Source: Paracoccus alkanivorans (lineage in GTDB: Bacteria > Pseudomonadota > Alphaproteobacteria > Rhodobacterales > Rhodobacteraceae). From it: a DNA stretch of 64,000 bases. Shown piece after piece: positions 9,374 to 19,165 of the stretch (the first letter of the stretch is position 1; each line of letters begins with the position of its first letter). The DNA lies in assembly GCF_003697785.1 (NCBI RefSeq), contig NZ_QOKZ01000003.1, forward strand, positions 310,001-374,000. Direction: 5' to 3'. The notes beneath the pieces were generated by a model that did no database searches, had not been told where the DNA came from, and saw nothing but the letters and a program-made list of their open reading frames with translations. A program made the position numbers and the translations under genes.

Positions 9374-12208
9374 TCATTCTGCCGCGTAGCTCTCCAGCGG
9401 CGGGCAGGTGCAGACGAGGTTCCGGTCGCCAAAGACATTGTCCACCCGCCCGACCGGAGGCCAATACTTGTCCACCCGGAACGCTCCCGGAGGGAAGCAT
9501 CCCTGCTCTCGGCCATAGGGTCTGTCCCATTCGGCGACGAGGTCCTCGACCGTATGGGGAGCAAAGCGCAGCGGGCTCGATTCGATCGCGATACGTCCGT
9601 CGGCCACCTCGGTGATTTCGTCCCTGATCGCCAGCATGGCGGTGATGAAACGGTCGATTTCGGCCTTGGTCTCGCTTTCGGTCGGTTCGACCATCAGCGT
9701 TCCCGCCACCGGCCAGCTCATTGTCGGAGCGTGGAAACCATTGTCAATCAGCCGCTTGGCAATATCGTCCACGGTCACGCCATGCTCGGCAAAGGGACGG
9801 GTATCGAGAATGCATTCATGCGCGACCCGTCCCCGGTTGCCCATGAACAGGATCGGATAGGCCGCCGATAAGCGGCTGGCGATGTAATTCGCGTTCAGGA
9901 TCGCCACCCGGGTGGCCTGTGTCAGCCCCTCACCGCCCATCATCAGACAATAAGCCCATGAAATCAGCAAGATGGAAGCGCTGCCAAAAGGTGCGGCACT
10001 GACCGCCCCCGAGGCATCCTCGCGCGGGTCGCCCGGCAGATGTGGCGCCAGATGTGCCTTGACCCCGATGGGTCCCATGCCGGGGCCGCCCCCACCATGC
10101 GGGATGGCAAAGGTCTTGTGCAAGTTCAGATGGCTGACATCACCGCCGATCTCTCCGGGCTTCACCAGACCGACCAGCGCATTCATGTTCGCCCCGTCGA
10201 TATAGACCTGCCCGCCGTGATCATGGGTGATCTTGCAGACCTCGCGAACGGTATCCTCGAAGACGCCATGGGTCGAAGGATAGGTGATCATCACCGCCGC
10301 CAGCCTGTCGCCCGCCTTGGCGGCCTTGTCAGCGAAATCCTCAAGGTCGATATCGCCATTCGGCGCCGATTTCACGACCACGACCTTCATGCCGGCCATC
10401 TGGGCCGAGGCCGGGTTGGTGCCATGCGCACTGACCGGGATCAGGCAGATATCGCGCTGATCGTCGCCATTGGCGCGGTGATAGGCCTGGATGGTCAAGA
10501 GACCCGCATATTCGCCCTGCGCGCCACTATTGGGTTGCATGGAAAACGCGTCATAGCCGGTGATCTGGCACAGTTTCTCATCAAGATCGGCGATGGCCTC
10601 GGTATAGCCTGCCGCCTGGTGGCGCGGCGCGAAAGGATGCAGCGCGCCGAATTCCGGCCATGTGATCGGCATCATCTCTGCCGCCGCGTTCAGCTTCATC
10701 GTGCAGGAGCCAAGCGGGATCATCGCCCGGTCCAGCGCCAGATCCCGGTCCGAAAGGCGCCGCATATAGCGCATCATCTCGGATTCGGCGCGGTTCATGT
10801 GAAAGACCGGATGGGTCAGGTAGTCGCTTTCGCGCAGCAATTCCCACGGTATCGCCGGAACGGTGGCGGATGCTGCCTCCTCCTCGATCCCGAAGGCGTC
10901 CAGCAACCGGACGATCACCCCGGCATCGGTGGTTTCATCGACCGAGATCCCGACCCGGTCGCGCCCCACCTTGCGCAGGTTGATCCCCCGCTGCTCGGCA
11001 GCCGCAAGGATCCCCGCCTGCCCCACTCCGACCCGCACCGTGACCGTGTCAAAGAAGGCGTCGGGCCGGATCTCGGCCCCGGCGGCACGCAGGGCATTCG
11101 CCACTGTCACCGCGTTCAGATGAACCCGCTGCGCGATCGCCCGCAGCCCCTCCGGCCCGTGGAACACCGCGTAGAAGGACGCCATCACCGCCAGCAATGC
11201 CTGCGCCGTGCAGACGTTCGAAGTGGCTTTTTCGCGCCGGATATGCTGCTCGCGCGTCTGCAGCGACAGCCGGTAAGCCTTGTTGCCCGACGCATCGACC
11301 GAGACGCCCACGATCCGCCCCGGCATCGCCCGTTTCAACTCGTCCCGACAGGACATGAAGGCCGCATGCGGGCCGCCATAACCCATCGGCACGCCGAACC
11401 TTTGCGCGGATCCCACGGCGATATCGGCTCCCATCGCCCCCGGCTCTTTCAGCAGGCACAGCGCCAGCAGATCCGTGGCGACGATGGCCAGCGCCCCCGC
11501 ATCATGCAGGGCGGCGCATTCGGCGGTCAGGTCGCGGATCTCGCCATAAGTGCCCGGATACTGGAATATCGCGCCAAAGACCTGCGTGGGATCCAGATCC
11601 TCCTCCTTGCCGCGGATCACCCGGATTCCCAAAGGGGCCGCCCGCGTCTCGATCACGGCGATGGTCTGCGGATGCAGGTTCTCGCTGACGAAGAACCCCC
11701 CGGCCTTGGATTTCGATTGCCGTTGCGCCATGGCCATCGCCTCGGCCGCCGCCGTCGCCTCGTCCAGAAGGCTGGCGTTGGCGATGGGCAGGCCGGTCAG
11801 GTCGGCCACCATGGTCTGGAAATTCAGCAGCGCCTCCAGCCGTCCTTGCGCGATCTCGGGCTGATAGGGCGTATAGGCGGTGTACCAGGCCGGATTCTCC
11901 AGGATATTCCGCTGGATGGCCGGGGGCGTGACGGTGCCGTAATAGCCCTGCCCGATCAGGCTGGTCATGACCTTGTTCTTCGCCGCGACCCCTTCCATCC
12001 GGGCCAGCAGCGCAGCCTCGGACAAGGCGGGCCAGTCCAGCGGCTGTGCCTGCCGGATCGCCTTCGGCACGGTCTGGTCGATCAGCGCATCAAGGCTGTC
12101 GGCCCCGACGGCCTTCAGCATTTCCGCCATCTCGGCGGGCGAAGGACCGATATGGCGGCGGTTCGCGAAATCGTCAGGGTTGTAGTCGGTGGGATTCCAA
12201 CGGGTCAT
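9374..12208 (-). CDS. gcvP: Glycine dehydrogenase (decarboxylating), P protein
   Basis: PLP enzyme of the glycine cleavage system that decarboxylates glycine and transfers the methylamine group to lipoyl-GcvH. The 944-residue protein is the fused single-chain form. The PLP lysine lies in [18 protein letters not shown], and the N-terminal half begins [21 protein letters not shown] start at 12208: AAGG lies six bases upstream and this matches the family N terminus, whereas the longer frame adds 16 unrelated residues. It is the last gene of gcvT-gcvH-gcvP, separated from gcvH by a 121-base gap holding an intergenic hairpin element. Confidence 0.96.
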   Translation of the reverse strand: MTRWNPTDYNPDDFANRRHIGPSPAEMAEMLKAVGADSLDALIDQTVPKAIRQAQPLDWPALSEAALLARMEGVAAKNKVMTSLIGQGYYGTVTPPAIQRNILENPAWYTAYTPYQPEIAQGRLEALLNFQTMVADLTGLPIANASLLDEATAAAEAMAMAQRQSKSKAGGFFVSENLHPQTIAVIETRAAPLGIRVIRGKEEDLDPTQVFGAIFQYPGTYGEIRDLTAECAALHDAGALAIVATDLLALCLLKEPGAMGADIAVGSAQRFGVPMGYGGPHAAFMSCRDELKRAMPGRIVGVSVDASGNKAYRLSLQTREQHIRREKATSNVCTAQALLAVMASFYAVFHGPEGLRAIAQRVHLNAVTVANALRAAGAEIRPDAFFDTVTVRVGVGQAGILAAAEQRGINLRKVGRDRVGISVDETTDAGVIVRLLDAFGIEEEAASATVPAIPWELLRESDYLTHPVFHMNRAESEMMRYMRRLSDRDLALDRAMIPLGSCTMKLNAAAEMMPITWPEFGALHPFAPRHQAAGYTEAIADLDEKLCQITGYDAFSMQPNSGAQGEYAGLLTIQAYHRANGDDQRDICLIPVSAHGTNPASAQMAGMKVVVVKSAPNGDIDLEDFADKAAKAGDRLAAVMITYPSTHGVFEDTVREVCKITHDHGGQVYIDGANMNALVGLVKPGEIGGDVSHLNLHKTFAIPHGGGGPGMGPIGVKAHLAPHLPGDPREDASGAVSAAPFGSASILLISWAYCLMMGGEGLTQATRVAILNANYIASRLSAAYPILFMGNRGRVAHECILDTRPFAEHGVTVDDIAKRLIDNGFHAPTMSWPVAGTLMVEPTESETKAEIDRFITAMLAIRDEITEVADGRIAIESSPLRFAPHTVEDLVAEWDRPYGREQGCFPPGAFRVDKYWPPVGRVDNVFGDRNLVCTCPPLESYAAE

Positions 12209-12267
12209 GTGTGCCTTCAACTCCAAATCCAAACCCCGAGCCATACTATTGGCCAAGGACCATCCGG

Positions 12268-12322
12268 CTTCTTCTTTACAAAAATATCCCGGGGTCCGGG
12301 GGCGGCGCCCCCGGGCTTGCCC
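12268..12322 (-). repeat. Full copy of the intergenic hairpin element between gcvH and gcvP
   Basis: On the minus strand it reads CCCGGGGGC, GCC, GCCCCCGG, then ACCCCGGGATATTTTTG and AAAGAAGAAG. It lies in the direction of transcription inside the gcv operon, so the hairpin could attenuate or process the mRNA before gcvP. Same family as 2938-2989 and 39693-39743. Confidence 0.7.
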
Positions 12323-12329
12323 CCCAATC

Positions 12330-12689
12330 TTATCCGATCAGGTCGCTATAGGCGGCTTCGTCCATGAAGCCATCCAGAACACCGTCCCCGGCTGGCTTGA
12401 TCCGAAAGAACCATGCCGCCATCGGATCGTCGTTCACATTACCCGGATTATCGGCAAGATCACCGTTCACCGCCGTGATCACACCCGCAACCGGAGCGGT
12501 AATGTCGGATGCTGCCTTGACAGATTCGATTACGACGATCTCTTCGCCGGCTTCGACCTCCCTGCCCTCCTCGGGCAACTCGATGAACACCACGTCACCC
12601 AGTTGCTCGCTGGCGTGCCTGGTGATGCCCACAACGATCTCGTCACCCTCGGCACGCAGCCATTCGTGGTCTTCGGTGTATTTCAGCAT
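12330..12689 (-). CDS. gcvH: Glycine cleavage system H protein
   Basis: Lipoyl-carrier protein of 119 residues, the standard length, which shuttles the aminomethyl group between GcvP and GcvT. The lipoylated lysine is in [11 protein letters not shown] (about residue 60). The N terminus [11 protein letters not shown] is typical. The start lies 10 bases after the gcvT stop, and its ribosome site (GGAGCGACC-like) overlaps the gap. Confidence 0.97.
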   Translation of the reverse strand: MLKYTEDHEWLRAEGDEIVVGITRHASEQLGDVVFIELPEEGREVEAGEEIVVIESVKAASDITAPVAGVITAVNGDLADNPGNVNDDPMAAWFFRIKPAGDGVLDGFMDEAAYSDLIG

Positions 12690-12699
12690 GGGTCGCTCC

Positions 12700-13824
12700 T
12701 CAGCGTTTGTAGGACGGCGTGATAAAAGGTAGCTCGGTGACTGTCACGGGCAGGTATTTACCGCGCAGTTCCGCGTAAAGGGTTGTTCCTGCGGGAATTT
12801 GCGGATCGATACGCGCCATGGCGATGGGGCCGCCCACCGAGGGGCCAAAGCCTCCGGAAGTGACCTGTGCGATTGGGTCGGCTCCGTCCTGCTGCGCGAA
12901 AATCGGCACGCCTTCGCGAATCGGGGCCCGGGTTCCGGGGCGCAGACCGCGGCGAGCGGCGGCTGGACCGTCTGCCAGCTCGGGCAGGATTCGTCCGGCA
13001 CCGGGAAAGCCGCCAGCGCGCGCACCGCCCGTGCGGCGAATTTTCGGGATCGACCAGCCCAGGGCAGCCTCGGCGGGTGTTATGGTTTCATCCATGTCAT
13101 GGCCGTAAAGCGGCATCCCCGCCTCCAGCCGCAAGCTGTCGCGCGCACCAAGGCCGATTGGCGCGACCTCGGGCTGGGCCAGCAGCGCCTCGGCGAAGGA
13201 AGTCAGCCGGTCCTGCGGCACCGAAATCTCGAAGCCATCCTCGCCCGTATAACCCGAACGCGAGATCCACAGTTCGGACCCTTGCCAATCCAGGCTGCGG
13301 CTATCCATAAAGCGCATCCCGGCGGTATCCGGTATCAACCGGGCCAGAACCGGGGCGGCCTCCGGCCCCTGCAATGCCAGCAAACCACGATCGGTGATCG
13401 GGCGGATATCCACGCCAGCCAGAGTCCGCAAATGCGCGATGTCCTGATCGGCGCAGGCGGCATTGACAACCAGCAGATAATGATCGCTCCGATTGGCAAA
13501 CATCAGGTCATCCAGGATCCCGCCGCGATCATTCGTGAACAGGCCATAGCGTTGCCGCCCCTCGGCCAGTCCCAAAACATCGGCGGGGATCAGGCGCTCC
13601 AATGCCAGAGCGGCGGTTTCCAGCTTGTTATCTTGTGGAATAACAATAACTTGGCCCATGTGACTGACATCGAACAGCCCGGCATGGGCACGGGTATGCA
13701 GATGCTCTTGCATCACGCCCATCGGATATTGCACGGGCATTTCCCAGCCCGCGAAAGGGACCATGCGGGCACCTTTCGCCACATGCAGGTCGTAAAGCCC
13801 GGTCCGGCGCAGTTCCTCGGCCAT
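12700..13824 (-). CDS. gcvT: Aminomethyltransferase, T protein of glycine cleavage
   Basis: Tetrahydrofolate-dependent enzyme of 374 residues that releases ammonia and forms 5,10-methylene-THF from aminomethyl-GcvH. The N terminus LRRTGLYDLHVAKGARMVPF and the segment MPVQYPMGVMQEHLHTR are characteristic of GcvT. The ATG at 13824 follows a strong GAAGGAGG. It is first in the operon and is preceded by a glycine riboswitch, which makes glycine-induced expression likely. Confidence 0.96.
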   Translation of the reverse strand: MAEELRRTGLYDLHVAKGARMVPFAGWEMPVQYPMGVMQEHLHTRAHAGLFDVSHMGQVIVIPQDNKLETAALALERLIPADVLGLAEGRQRYGLFTNDRGGILDDLMFANRSDHYLLVVNAACADQDIAHLRTLAGVDIRPITDRGLLALQGPEAAPVLARLIPDTAGMRFMDSRSLDWQGSELWISRSGYTGEDGFEISVPQDRLTSFAEALLAQPEVAPIGLGARDSLRLEAGMPLYGHDMDETITPAEAALGWSIPKIRRTGGARAGGFPGAGRILPELADGPAAARRGLRPGTRAPIREGVPIFAQQDGADPIAQVTSGGFGPSVGGPIAMARIDPQIPAGTTLYAELRGKYLPVTVTELPFITPSYKR

Positions 13825-13917
13825 TCGGCCTCCTTCTGTCTTGCCGGCAGGCCGGCATCGGTTAAGCGGGCTTGAGTTGCCCGCGTGACGATGCCCCCTC
13901 TGTCCCTGCCCGTATGG

Positions 13918-14062
13918 GGGCGCCTGAGATCGTTATCCCTTCGGCGGGCCGAAACACGGCCACTCTCCAGAGCTTTTCGCGGAAAACGGTCCTTTCGCCT
14001 GAGAGTTCGCCGGGGCGGCTGCTCCTTCGGCACCGGCCGGGGCCGGATTCTCCCGATTTCCT
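13918..14062 (-). promoter_or_regulatory. Tandem glycine riboswitch upstream of gcvT
   Basis: Read on the minus strand, the first aptamer contains CGGGAGAATCC, GCCGAAGGAGCA and ACTCTCAGGCGAAAGGACCG. The second contains CTCTGGAGAG, GCCGAAGGGATAA and ATCTCAGGCG. These are the conserved halves of the two-aptamer glycine riboswitch, with the short AAAGGACCG-TTTTCCGCGAAAAG linker between them. Between the riboswitch and gcvT a GCGGGC-AACTCAA-GCCCGC stem (13867-13885) may be part of the expression platform. The ligand is glycine by family knowledge. The ON mode is inferred from its link to glycine catabolism. Confidence 0.92.
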
Positions 14063-14137
14063 TGATCCGACTGCTAGCCGCAGCAAAAGCGCAAAGCAAG
14101 CCTTTTGTCGTAGATGAATGGCAAGAGGAGCTATGGA

Positions 14138-15217
14138 TCACATCTTGGGAAACACGAAAACCCGGTCACGGCGCAGCATCAGCCACATGAGCGTGCCTGC
14201 CGGTGGCAGAAACACACCCGGCACCGTTGCGTTCAGAGCAATTGCTCCTTGATCGGTGGCAAACTCAACCAGCGATTCCCGGCCCAGATAACGGGCGCGC
14301 ACCACCCGGGCCAGCGCGGCGGTGCCGTTCTCATGTGTCGGGGCAGGGCCTTGACCCGCGCGATCAAAGTCGATTTTCAGATGCTGGGGGCGGATGACAA
14401 TTTCGACCTCGCTCCCGTCGGGAATACCCGGAGCCAGGAAATCGCCAAAGGGCGTTTCGGTCAGCGCACCCTGCACCACCCCATCCAAAATATTGATATC
14501 ACTGAAAAATGCTGCCGCCAACCGGTCCACTGGCGCATTATACAGGTTATAGGGGGCGCCCTGCTGCACGATCCGCCCGTCACGCATCAGCAAGATCTGA
14601 TCGGCCATGCGCATCGCCTCGTCCGGCTCATGCGTGACCAGCAGGACGGCGGTGCCTTCCTCTTTCAGCAGCGCCAGCGTCTCGTCACGGATCCCGTCGC
14701 GCAGCCGTTCGTCAAGGCCGCTGAAGGGTTCGTCCATCAGCAGCACGCGCGGCTGCGGCGCCAACGCCCGGACCAATGCGACGCGTTGCTGTTCCCCGCC
14801 CGAGAGCTCATGCGGGTAGCTGTCGATATGGGATGACATCCGCACACGTTCGAGCAACTCGCCTACACGGCCCCGATTGACGGAATAACCGCCCCTGAGT
14901 CCGAAGGCGACATTCTCGCTGACCGGAAGATGCGGAAAAAGCGCGAAGTCCTGGAACATCAGGCCGATGGAGCGCCGCTCGGGCGGAACGTATGTATTGC
15001 CGTCGCAGACCGGTTCCCCATCCACGAGGATCCGCCCGCTATCGGGCCGGTCCACCCCGGCGACGAGCCGAAGCGTCGTCGATTTGCCGCAACCCGAGGG
15101 ACCAAGCAGGCAGGCGACCTGCCCGGCCTCGACCGAGAATCCCACGTCATCGACGACCCGCTGCCCGTCAAAGGCACGGATCAGGCTCTGAACCTCCAGT
15201 CGGGGTGGCGTCGTCAC
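14138..15217 (-). CDS. ABC transporter ATP-binding protein, FbpC/PotA type, orphan
   Basis: Cytoplasmic ATPase of 359 residues. Walker A is GPSGCGKST, the signature is LSGGEQQRVAL, Walker B is RVLLMDEPFSGLD, and the H-loop is VTHEPDEAMRM. A TOBE-like C domain follows. The class handles ferric iron, polyamines or thiosulfate-type solutes. No permease or binding protein is adjacent: the 5' neighbour is pcaB (99 bases away) and the 3' neighbour is the gcv leader. The start is a GTG at 15217; I found no in-frame ATG upstream. The substrate is unknown. It may serve a permease encoded elsewhere or travel with the pca operon. Confidence 0.8.
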   Translation of the reverse strand: MTTPPRLEVQSLIRAFDGQRVVDDVGFSVEAGQVACLLGPSGCGKSTTLRLVAGVDRPDSGRILVDGEPVCDGNTYVPPERRSIGLMFQDFALFPHLPVSENVAFGLRGGYSVNRGRVGELLERVRMSSHIDSYPHELSGGEQQRVALVRALAPQPRVLLMDEPFSGLDERLRDGIRDETLALLKEEGTAVLLVTHEPDEAMRMADQILLMRDGRIVQQGAPYNLYNAPVDRLAAAFFSDINILDGVVQGALTETPFGDFLAPGIPDGSEVEIVIRPQHLKIDFDRAGQGPAPTHENGTAALARVVRARYLGRESLVEFATDQGAIALNATVPGVFLPPAGTLMWLMLRRDRVFVFPKM

Positions 15218-15316
15218 GGTATGGGCGATTCTTTCACTAAGGTTTCCATTGCCCTAGCAGGGGCTGCTTTTCGTCGCAACTGCCCTGACGCCGGCATTTG
15301 TGATCACAGCGATTGG

Positions 15317-16591
15317 TCAGATCGTTGATCCGGCATCGCCGGTATTCCTGACGGGAATCAGAATGGTAGCCCAGTCGTGGTCCGGAGCCAGCCGGGACAG
15401 CGCGCCCGCCAGCGTTTCTGTCTCGCTTGCGGCAACCTCGGCCAAGGCGGCGGAGACGAGTTTCAGCGCCTCTGCGCGTGGCATATGGCGGGAAAGATGA
15501 AAACCGGCGGCCTCGGCCAGCATCGCACCGCGGTCATTGGCAAATGTCGCGGCGATACGGGCCGGGCAGGGCGCAAGCGTGCCCGCGAGGTCTTGCGCCA
15601 GACGCAAAGCCGCGCCGGTGCGGACGACCATGCCGGGCAGTGTCTGCCATTCCAGCGCCAGCGCCGAACCGTCCCGTTCCTGCGCATGGATCATCGCCTG
15701 ATGCAGCATGCCCACCGCCCCGGCATTCAGGCGGGCGAGACTGACCAGCGCCTCGGCCGCGACAGGGTTGGATTTCTGCGGCATGGTGGAAGAGCCGCCG
15801 CCGGTGCCCGCGCTGACCTCGCCGATCTCGGATTGACCCAGCAGGATCAGGTCGGCACCGATCTTGCCGAGCGAGCCGGTAACCAGCGCCAGCCAGCCGC
15901 CAAGTTCCACGATCGCGTCACGAGCGGCGTGCCACGGCACGACGGGCGCACCCAGATCCAGCTCGGCTGCCATCGCGGCGCGGACTTCGCCCATGCGCGG
16001 AGCAAGTGCCGCGCCGGTTCCCGCCGCCCCGTAGAACGAGATATTCAGCAGGCGTGGCCGCAATTCGGCAAGCCGGTCCAGATGCCGGGTCAGCGGCGCG
16101 CGCCAGACAGAGATTTTCGCACCAAGCGTCGTCGGCGCCGCGAGTTGAAAGCGCGTGCGGGCAGGGACGGGCAGAGCGGCATATTCCACGGCCTTGGCGG
16201 CAAGCATGTCGTCCAGTGCCCTGATCCGCCCCTCGATGATCGGCAGGGCCTCGCGCAGTTGCAGGATCAGGCCGGTATCCTGGATATCCTGCGATGTTGC
16301 CCCGAAATGAACCCATCCGGCATGATCGCCACAGGCGGTCTTCAACGCCCCGACAACCGCCTGCGCACCGATCCCGGCCCGGCCAGCGGCCTCTGTCAGG
16401 CTTGCGGGATCGGGATGCAGCGTCTCTGCCTTGGCGGCGATGGCTTGAGCGGCATCCACGGGGATGATCCCGAGCCGCCCCTGCACCCGCGCCAATGCGG
16501 CCTCGGACAGCAGCATGGCGGCGATCTGGGCAGAGGCTCCCATCACGCCGCCCAGTTCCTCGTCGCCAAACAGCCCGTCGGTCAGCATCAT
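15317..16591 (-). CDS. pcaB: 3-carboxy-cis,cis-muconate cycloisomerase
   Basis: Converts beta-carboxymuconate to gamma-carboxymuconolactone in the protocatechuate branch of the beta-ketoadipate pathway. The 424-residue protein belongs to the fumarase/aspartase superfamily and has the signature GGGSSTMPQKSNPVAAEAL. The start overlaps the stop of the BKACE gene by ATGA. Length and context within pcaDCHG make PcaB much likelier than adenylosuccinate lyase. Confidence 0.92.
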   Translation of the reverse strand: MMLTDGLFGDEELGGVMGASAQIAAMLLSEAALARVQGRLGIIPVDAAQAIAAKAETLHPDPASLTEAAGRAGIGAQAVVGALKTACGDHAGWVHFGATSQDIQDTGLILQLREALPIIEGRIRALDDMLAAKAVEYAALPVPARTRFQLAAPTTLGAKISVWRAPLTRHLDRLAELRPRLLNISFYGAAGTGAALAPRMGEVRAAMAAELDLGAPVVPWHAARDAIVELGGWLALVTGSLGKIGADLILLGQSEIGEVSAGTGGGSSTMPQKSNPVAAEALVSLARLNAGAVGMLHQAMIHAQERDGSALALEWQTLPGMVVRTGAALRLAQDLAGTLAPCPARIAATFANDRGAMLAEAAGFHLSRHMPRAEALKLVSAALAEVAASETETLAGALSRLAPDHDWATILIPVRNTGDAGSTI

Positions 16592-17421
16592 GCGGCGCGC
16601 AATCCCAGAATCTCTCTTGCCTGCTGCCAGCTTGCCACGGGACGGTGATACTTGTCACATAGTTCCACTGCACGTTTCACCAATGCCGCGTTCGAGGGCG
16701 CCAGCCTGTCTCGATCCAGCCGGACATTGTCCTCCAGCCCCGTGCGGGCATGCCCTCCCGAGGAAATCGCCCATTCGTTCAGCACGATCTGGTTCGGGCC
16801 GATCCCGGCAGCGCACCACGGTGCGTCCTTGCCGAAGAGGCGTTTGACCGTATGGACGTAAAAATCGAACACCTCGCGATCCACCGGCATGGCGTTCTTC
16901 ACGCCCATCACGAATTGCACATAGGGGGTTTCCCGGATCCGGCCGTCCTTGTGCATTTTCGCAGCCTGGAAGATATGCGACAGGTCGAATGCCTCGATCT
17001 CGGGCTTGACGTCATATGCGATCATCTCCGAAGCCAGCCAGTCCACCAGATCGGGCGGGTTTTCATAGACCCGCGTCGGGAAGTTGTTCGACCCGACCGA
17101 CAGCGAGGCCATGTCGGGCCGCAGCGGTAGCATCCCGCCCCGCGCTTGCCCGGCCCCCGAGCGGCCTCCGGTGGACAATTGCACGATCATGCCTGGGCAG
17201 TTTTTCTCAATCCCCGCTTTCAGCGCGGCAAAGCGGTCGGGATCGCTGATCGGCTTGCCCTGATCGTCGCGGACATGGCAATGGGCGATGCTCGCACCGG
17301 CCTCGAAGGCCTCATGCGTGGATTCGATCTGCTCGGCCACGGTGATCGGCACCGCCGGGTTGTTCTCCTTGGTGGGAAGCGAGCCGGTGATGGCGACGCA
17401 GATGATGCAGGGATTGGTCAT
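16588..17421 (-). CDS. BKACE-family beta-keto acid cleavage enzyme (DUF849)
   Basis: A 277-residue TIM-barrel enzyme of the 3-keto-5-aminohexanoate cleavage family, which uses acetyl-CoA and Zn to split beta-keto acids into acetoacetate and an acyl-CoA. Family marks are VAITGSLPTKENNPAVPIT near the N terminus, the metal-binding stretch ASIAHCHVRD, and SLSVGSNNFP. It lies between pcaG and pcaB with tight spacing, so it is part of the protocatechuate operon. A fitting substrate is 3-oxoadipate, which would give succinyl-CoA and acetoacetate without PcaIJ and PcaF. This is inference from position; no pcaIJF is seen in the window. Confidence 0.88.
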   Translation of the reverse strand: MTNPCIICVAITGSLPTKENNPAVPITVAEQIESTHEAFEAGASIAHCHVRDDQGKPISDPDRFAALKAGIEKNCPGMIVQLSTGGRSGAGQARGGMLPLRPDMASLSVGSNNFPTRVYENPPDLVDWLASEMIAYDVKPEIEAFDLSHIFQAAKMHKDGRIRETPYVQFVMGVKNAMPVDREVFDFYVHTVKRLFGKDAPWCAAGIGPNQIVLNEWAISSGGHARTGLEDNVRLDRDRLAPSNAALVKRAVELCDKYHRPVASWQQAREILGLRAA

Positions 17422-17430
17422 GATCGGGCC

Positions 17431-18051
17431 TCAGATATCGAAGAATACGGTTTCGTCATCGCCCTGCAGGCGGATGTCGAAGCGATAGACCGGGATTCCG
17501 TCGCGATCCGAACGCTTACCGATCAGGGTGGCCCGGCGGCGTTCCCATTCGATCAGGCTGATCACCGGATCGGCGGCATTCGCCTGTTCCTCATCGCTGA
17601 AATACATCCGCGTGTTCAGCCCGATATTGATCCCGCGCGAGACGATCCACAGGTTCAGATGCGGCGCCATCATACGGCCATTGCGGCCCATCACGGCGCC
17701 CGGCTTGACGGTGTCGAAGCCCCATTCACCGGTCTCAAAATCAGTGATCACCCGGCCCCAGCCACGAAAGCCATCCTCCACCGGGCCGCCGCCTTCGGGA
17801 TGGGCGTAATGCCCCTCGGCATTGGCCTGCCATACCTCGAGCAGCACATCCTTGACCGGCGAGCCCATGCCGTCGATCACCAGCCCCTCGACCCGGATAC
17901 GTTCGCCCCCGGCATTCGGCCCGGCGATGTCCTGGCCCAGTTCCTGCCGGTAGATGTCGAAACCCGCAGCGCCCGGAGCAAGGCCGATATGGACATAGGG
18001 ACCGGCGGTCTGCGACGCGGTTTCACGCAGGTAATCCAGCTTCTGTGGCAT
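17431..18051 (-). CDS. pcaG: Protocatechuate 3,4-dioxygenase alpha subunit
   Basis: Alpha chain (206 residues) of the ferric intradiol dioxygenase that cleaves protocatechuate to beta-carboxymuconate. Typical stretches are QTAGPYVHIGL near the N terminus, VLLEVWQANAEGHYAHPE and MAPHLNLWIVSRGINIGLNT. As usual for the alpha chain it lacks the complete tyrosine/histidine iron set, which PcaH provides. It follows pcaH with a two-base gap. Confidence 0.95.
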   Translation of the reverse strand: MPQKLDYLRETASQTAGPYVHIGLAPGAAGFDIYRQELGQDIAGPNAGGERIRVEGLVIDGMGSPVKDVLLEVWQANAEGHYAHPEGGGPVEDGFRGWGRVITDFETGEWGFDTVKPGAVMGRNGRMMAPHLNLWIVSRGINIGLNTRMYFSDEEQANAADPVISLIEWERRRATLIGKRSDRDGIPVYRFDIRLQGDDETVFFDI

Positions 18052-18053
18052 GT

Positions 18054-18776
18054 TCAGTTCCCCTCCAGCCGGTTCTCGAACAGGGTTGAGCGGCGGCCCC
18101 TCAGCACGATGTCGAACTTGTAGGCGATGGAATCGAGCGGGACCGTCGCGTTCAGGTCCAGCCGGGCGATCAGTTGTTCGATCGCCTCAGGGTCGGGGAT
18201 GGTCTTGACGATGGGGCAATGCGGGATCAGCGGATCGCCCTCGAAGTAAAGCTGGGTGATCAGCCGCTGAACGAATGCCGCGCCGAAAACCGAGACATGG
18301 ATATGCGCGGGCCGCCAGCTATTGTCCCAGTTCCGCCACGGATAGGCGCCCGGCTTGATGGTGCGGAAGAAATAATAGCCATTCTCGTCGGTCAATGTCC
18401 GCCCGCAGCCGCCGAAATTCGGATCGAGCGCGCCCAGATAGGTATCCTTCTTGTGCCGATACCGTCCCGAGGCATTGGCCTGCCAGATCTCGACCAGCGT
18501 ATTCGGCACCGGACGGGCATTCTCGTCCAACACCCGGCCATGCAGGATGATCCGTTCTCCCACCGGATCCGCATCCTTGGCGTAATTGCGGACCAGATCG
18601 TTATCGAGCGGGTCGATATCATTATGCCCGAAAACCGGGCCAGTGATCTCGCTGACAGAGTTTTGCAATGAAATCAGCGAATAGCGCGGACTGCGCGCGG
18701 TCGTCGTCTTGTAATCCGGGGTCAGCGCAGGGGGGTGCAGGGTCCGGTCGCGTTGATAATACTCGGCTGGCTTCAT
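18054..18776 (-). CDS. pcaH: Protocatechuate 3,4-dioxygenase beta subunit
   Basis: Iron-bearing chain (240 residues) of the intradiol dioxygenase. Iron ligands are visible as the tyrosine of [11 protein letters not shown], the tyrosine of [15 protein letters not shown] and the two histidines of [11 protein letters not shown]. The start [10 protein letters not shown] at 18776 overlaps the pcaC stop by ATGA. A longer upstream extension of the frame overlaps pcaC and has no family similarity. Confidence 0.95.
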   Translation of the reverse strand: MKPAEYYQRDRTLHPPALTPDYKTTTARSPRYSLISLQNSVSEITGPVFGHNDIDPLDNDLVRNYAKDADPVGERIILHGRVLDENARPVPNTLVEIWQANASGRYRHKKDTYLGALDPNFGGCGRTLTDENGYYFFRTIKPGAYPWRNWDNSWRPAHIHVSVFGAAFVQRLITQLYFEGDPLIPHCPIVKTIPDPEAIEQLIARLDLNATVPLDSIAYKFDIVLRGRRSTLFENRLEGN

Positions 18777-19165
18777 CGGCTGGCCTCCTCTTGCATATCC
18801 ATTTCGGCATAGGTCTGCTTTGCCAGTTTCAGCGCATGATTGGCGCGTGGCACGCCGGCATAGATGGCGACATGCTGAAACGCCTCCAGCACATCGCGCC
18901 GGGATGCGCCGGTGCGGGCGGTGGCGCGTATATGCATCGGGATCTCCTCGAAATTCCCGGTCGCCGCCAGAAGCGCCAAGGTCAGCATCGAACGTTCCCG
19001 ACGACTGATCCCGTCGCTTGCCCAGACCGTGCCCCATGCGGAATCGGTGATCAGGTCCTGAAAGGGCTGGTCGAATTCGGTCTTGTTCGCCTCGGCGCGG
19101 TCGACATGGGCATCTCCCAGAACTTCGCGGCGAACCTGCATGCCCTGGGCGTGACGGTCAGACAT
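18773..19165 (-). CDS. pcaC: 4-carboxymuconolactone decarboxylase
   Basis: A 130-residue AhpD-like-fold enzyme that decarboxylates gamma-carboxymuconolactone to 3-oxoadipate enol-lactone. The segments [20 protein letters not shown] and [19 protein letters not shown] are family hallmarks, including the catalytic Glu/His region. It is a stand-alone protein rather than a PcaD-PcaC fusion. Its start overlaps pcaD and its stop overlaps pcaH. Confidence 0.95.
   Translation of the reverse strand: MSDRHAQGMQVRREVLGDAHVDRAEANKTEFDQPFQDLITDSAWGTVWASDGISRRERSMLTLALLAATGNFEEIPMHIRATARTGASRRDVLEAFQHVAIYAGVPRANHALKLAKQTYAEMDMQEEASR

Noticed and set aside
10040..12367. Very long open frame (about 775 codons) on the plus strand opposite gcvP
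   Set aside because: It is the complement of a fully recognisable gcvP. The translation is rich in Arg, His and Gly with no known domain, as expected from high-GC third-position bias.
15317..16591. Adenylosuccinate lyase or argininosuccinate lyase as an alternative for pcaB
   Set aside because: The superfamily signature is shared, but coupling within pcaDCHG and the overall length match PcaB.
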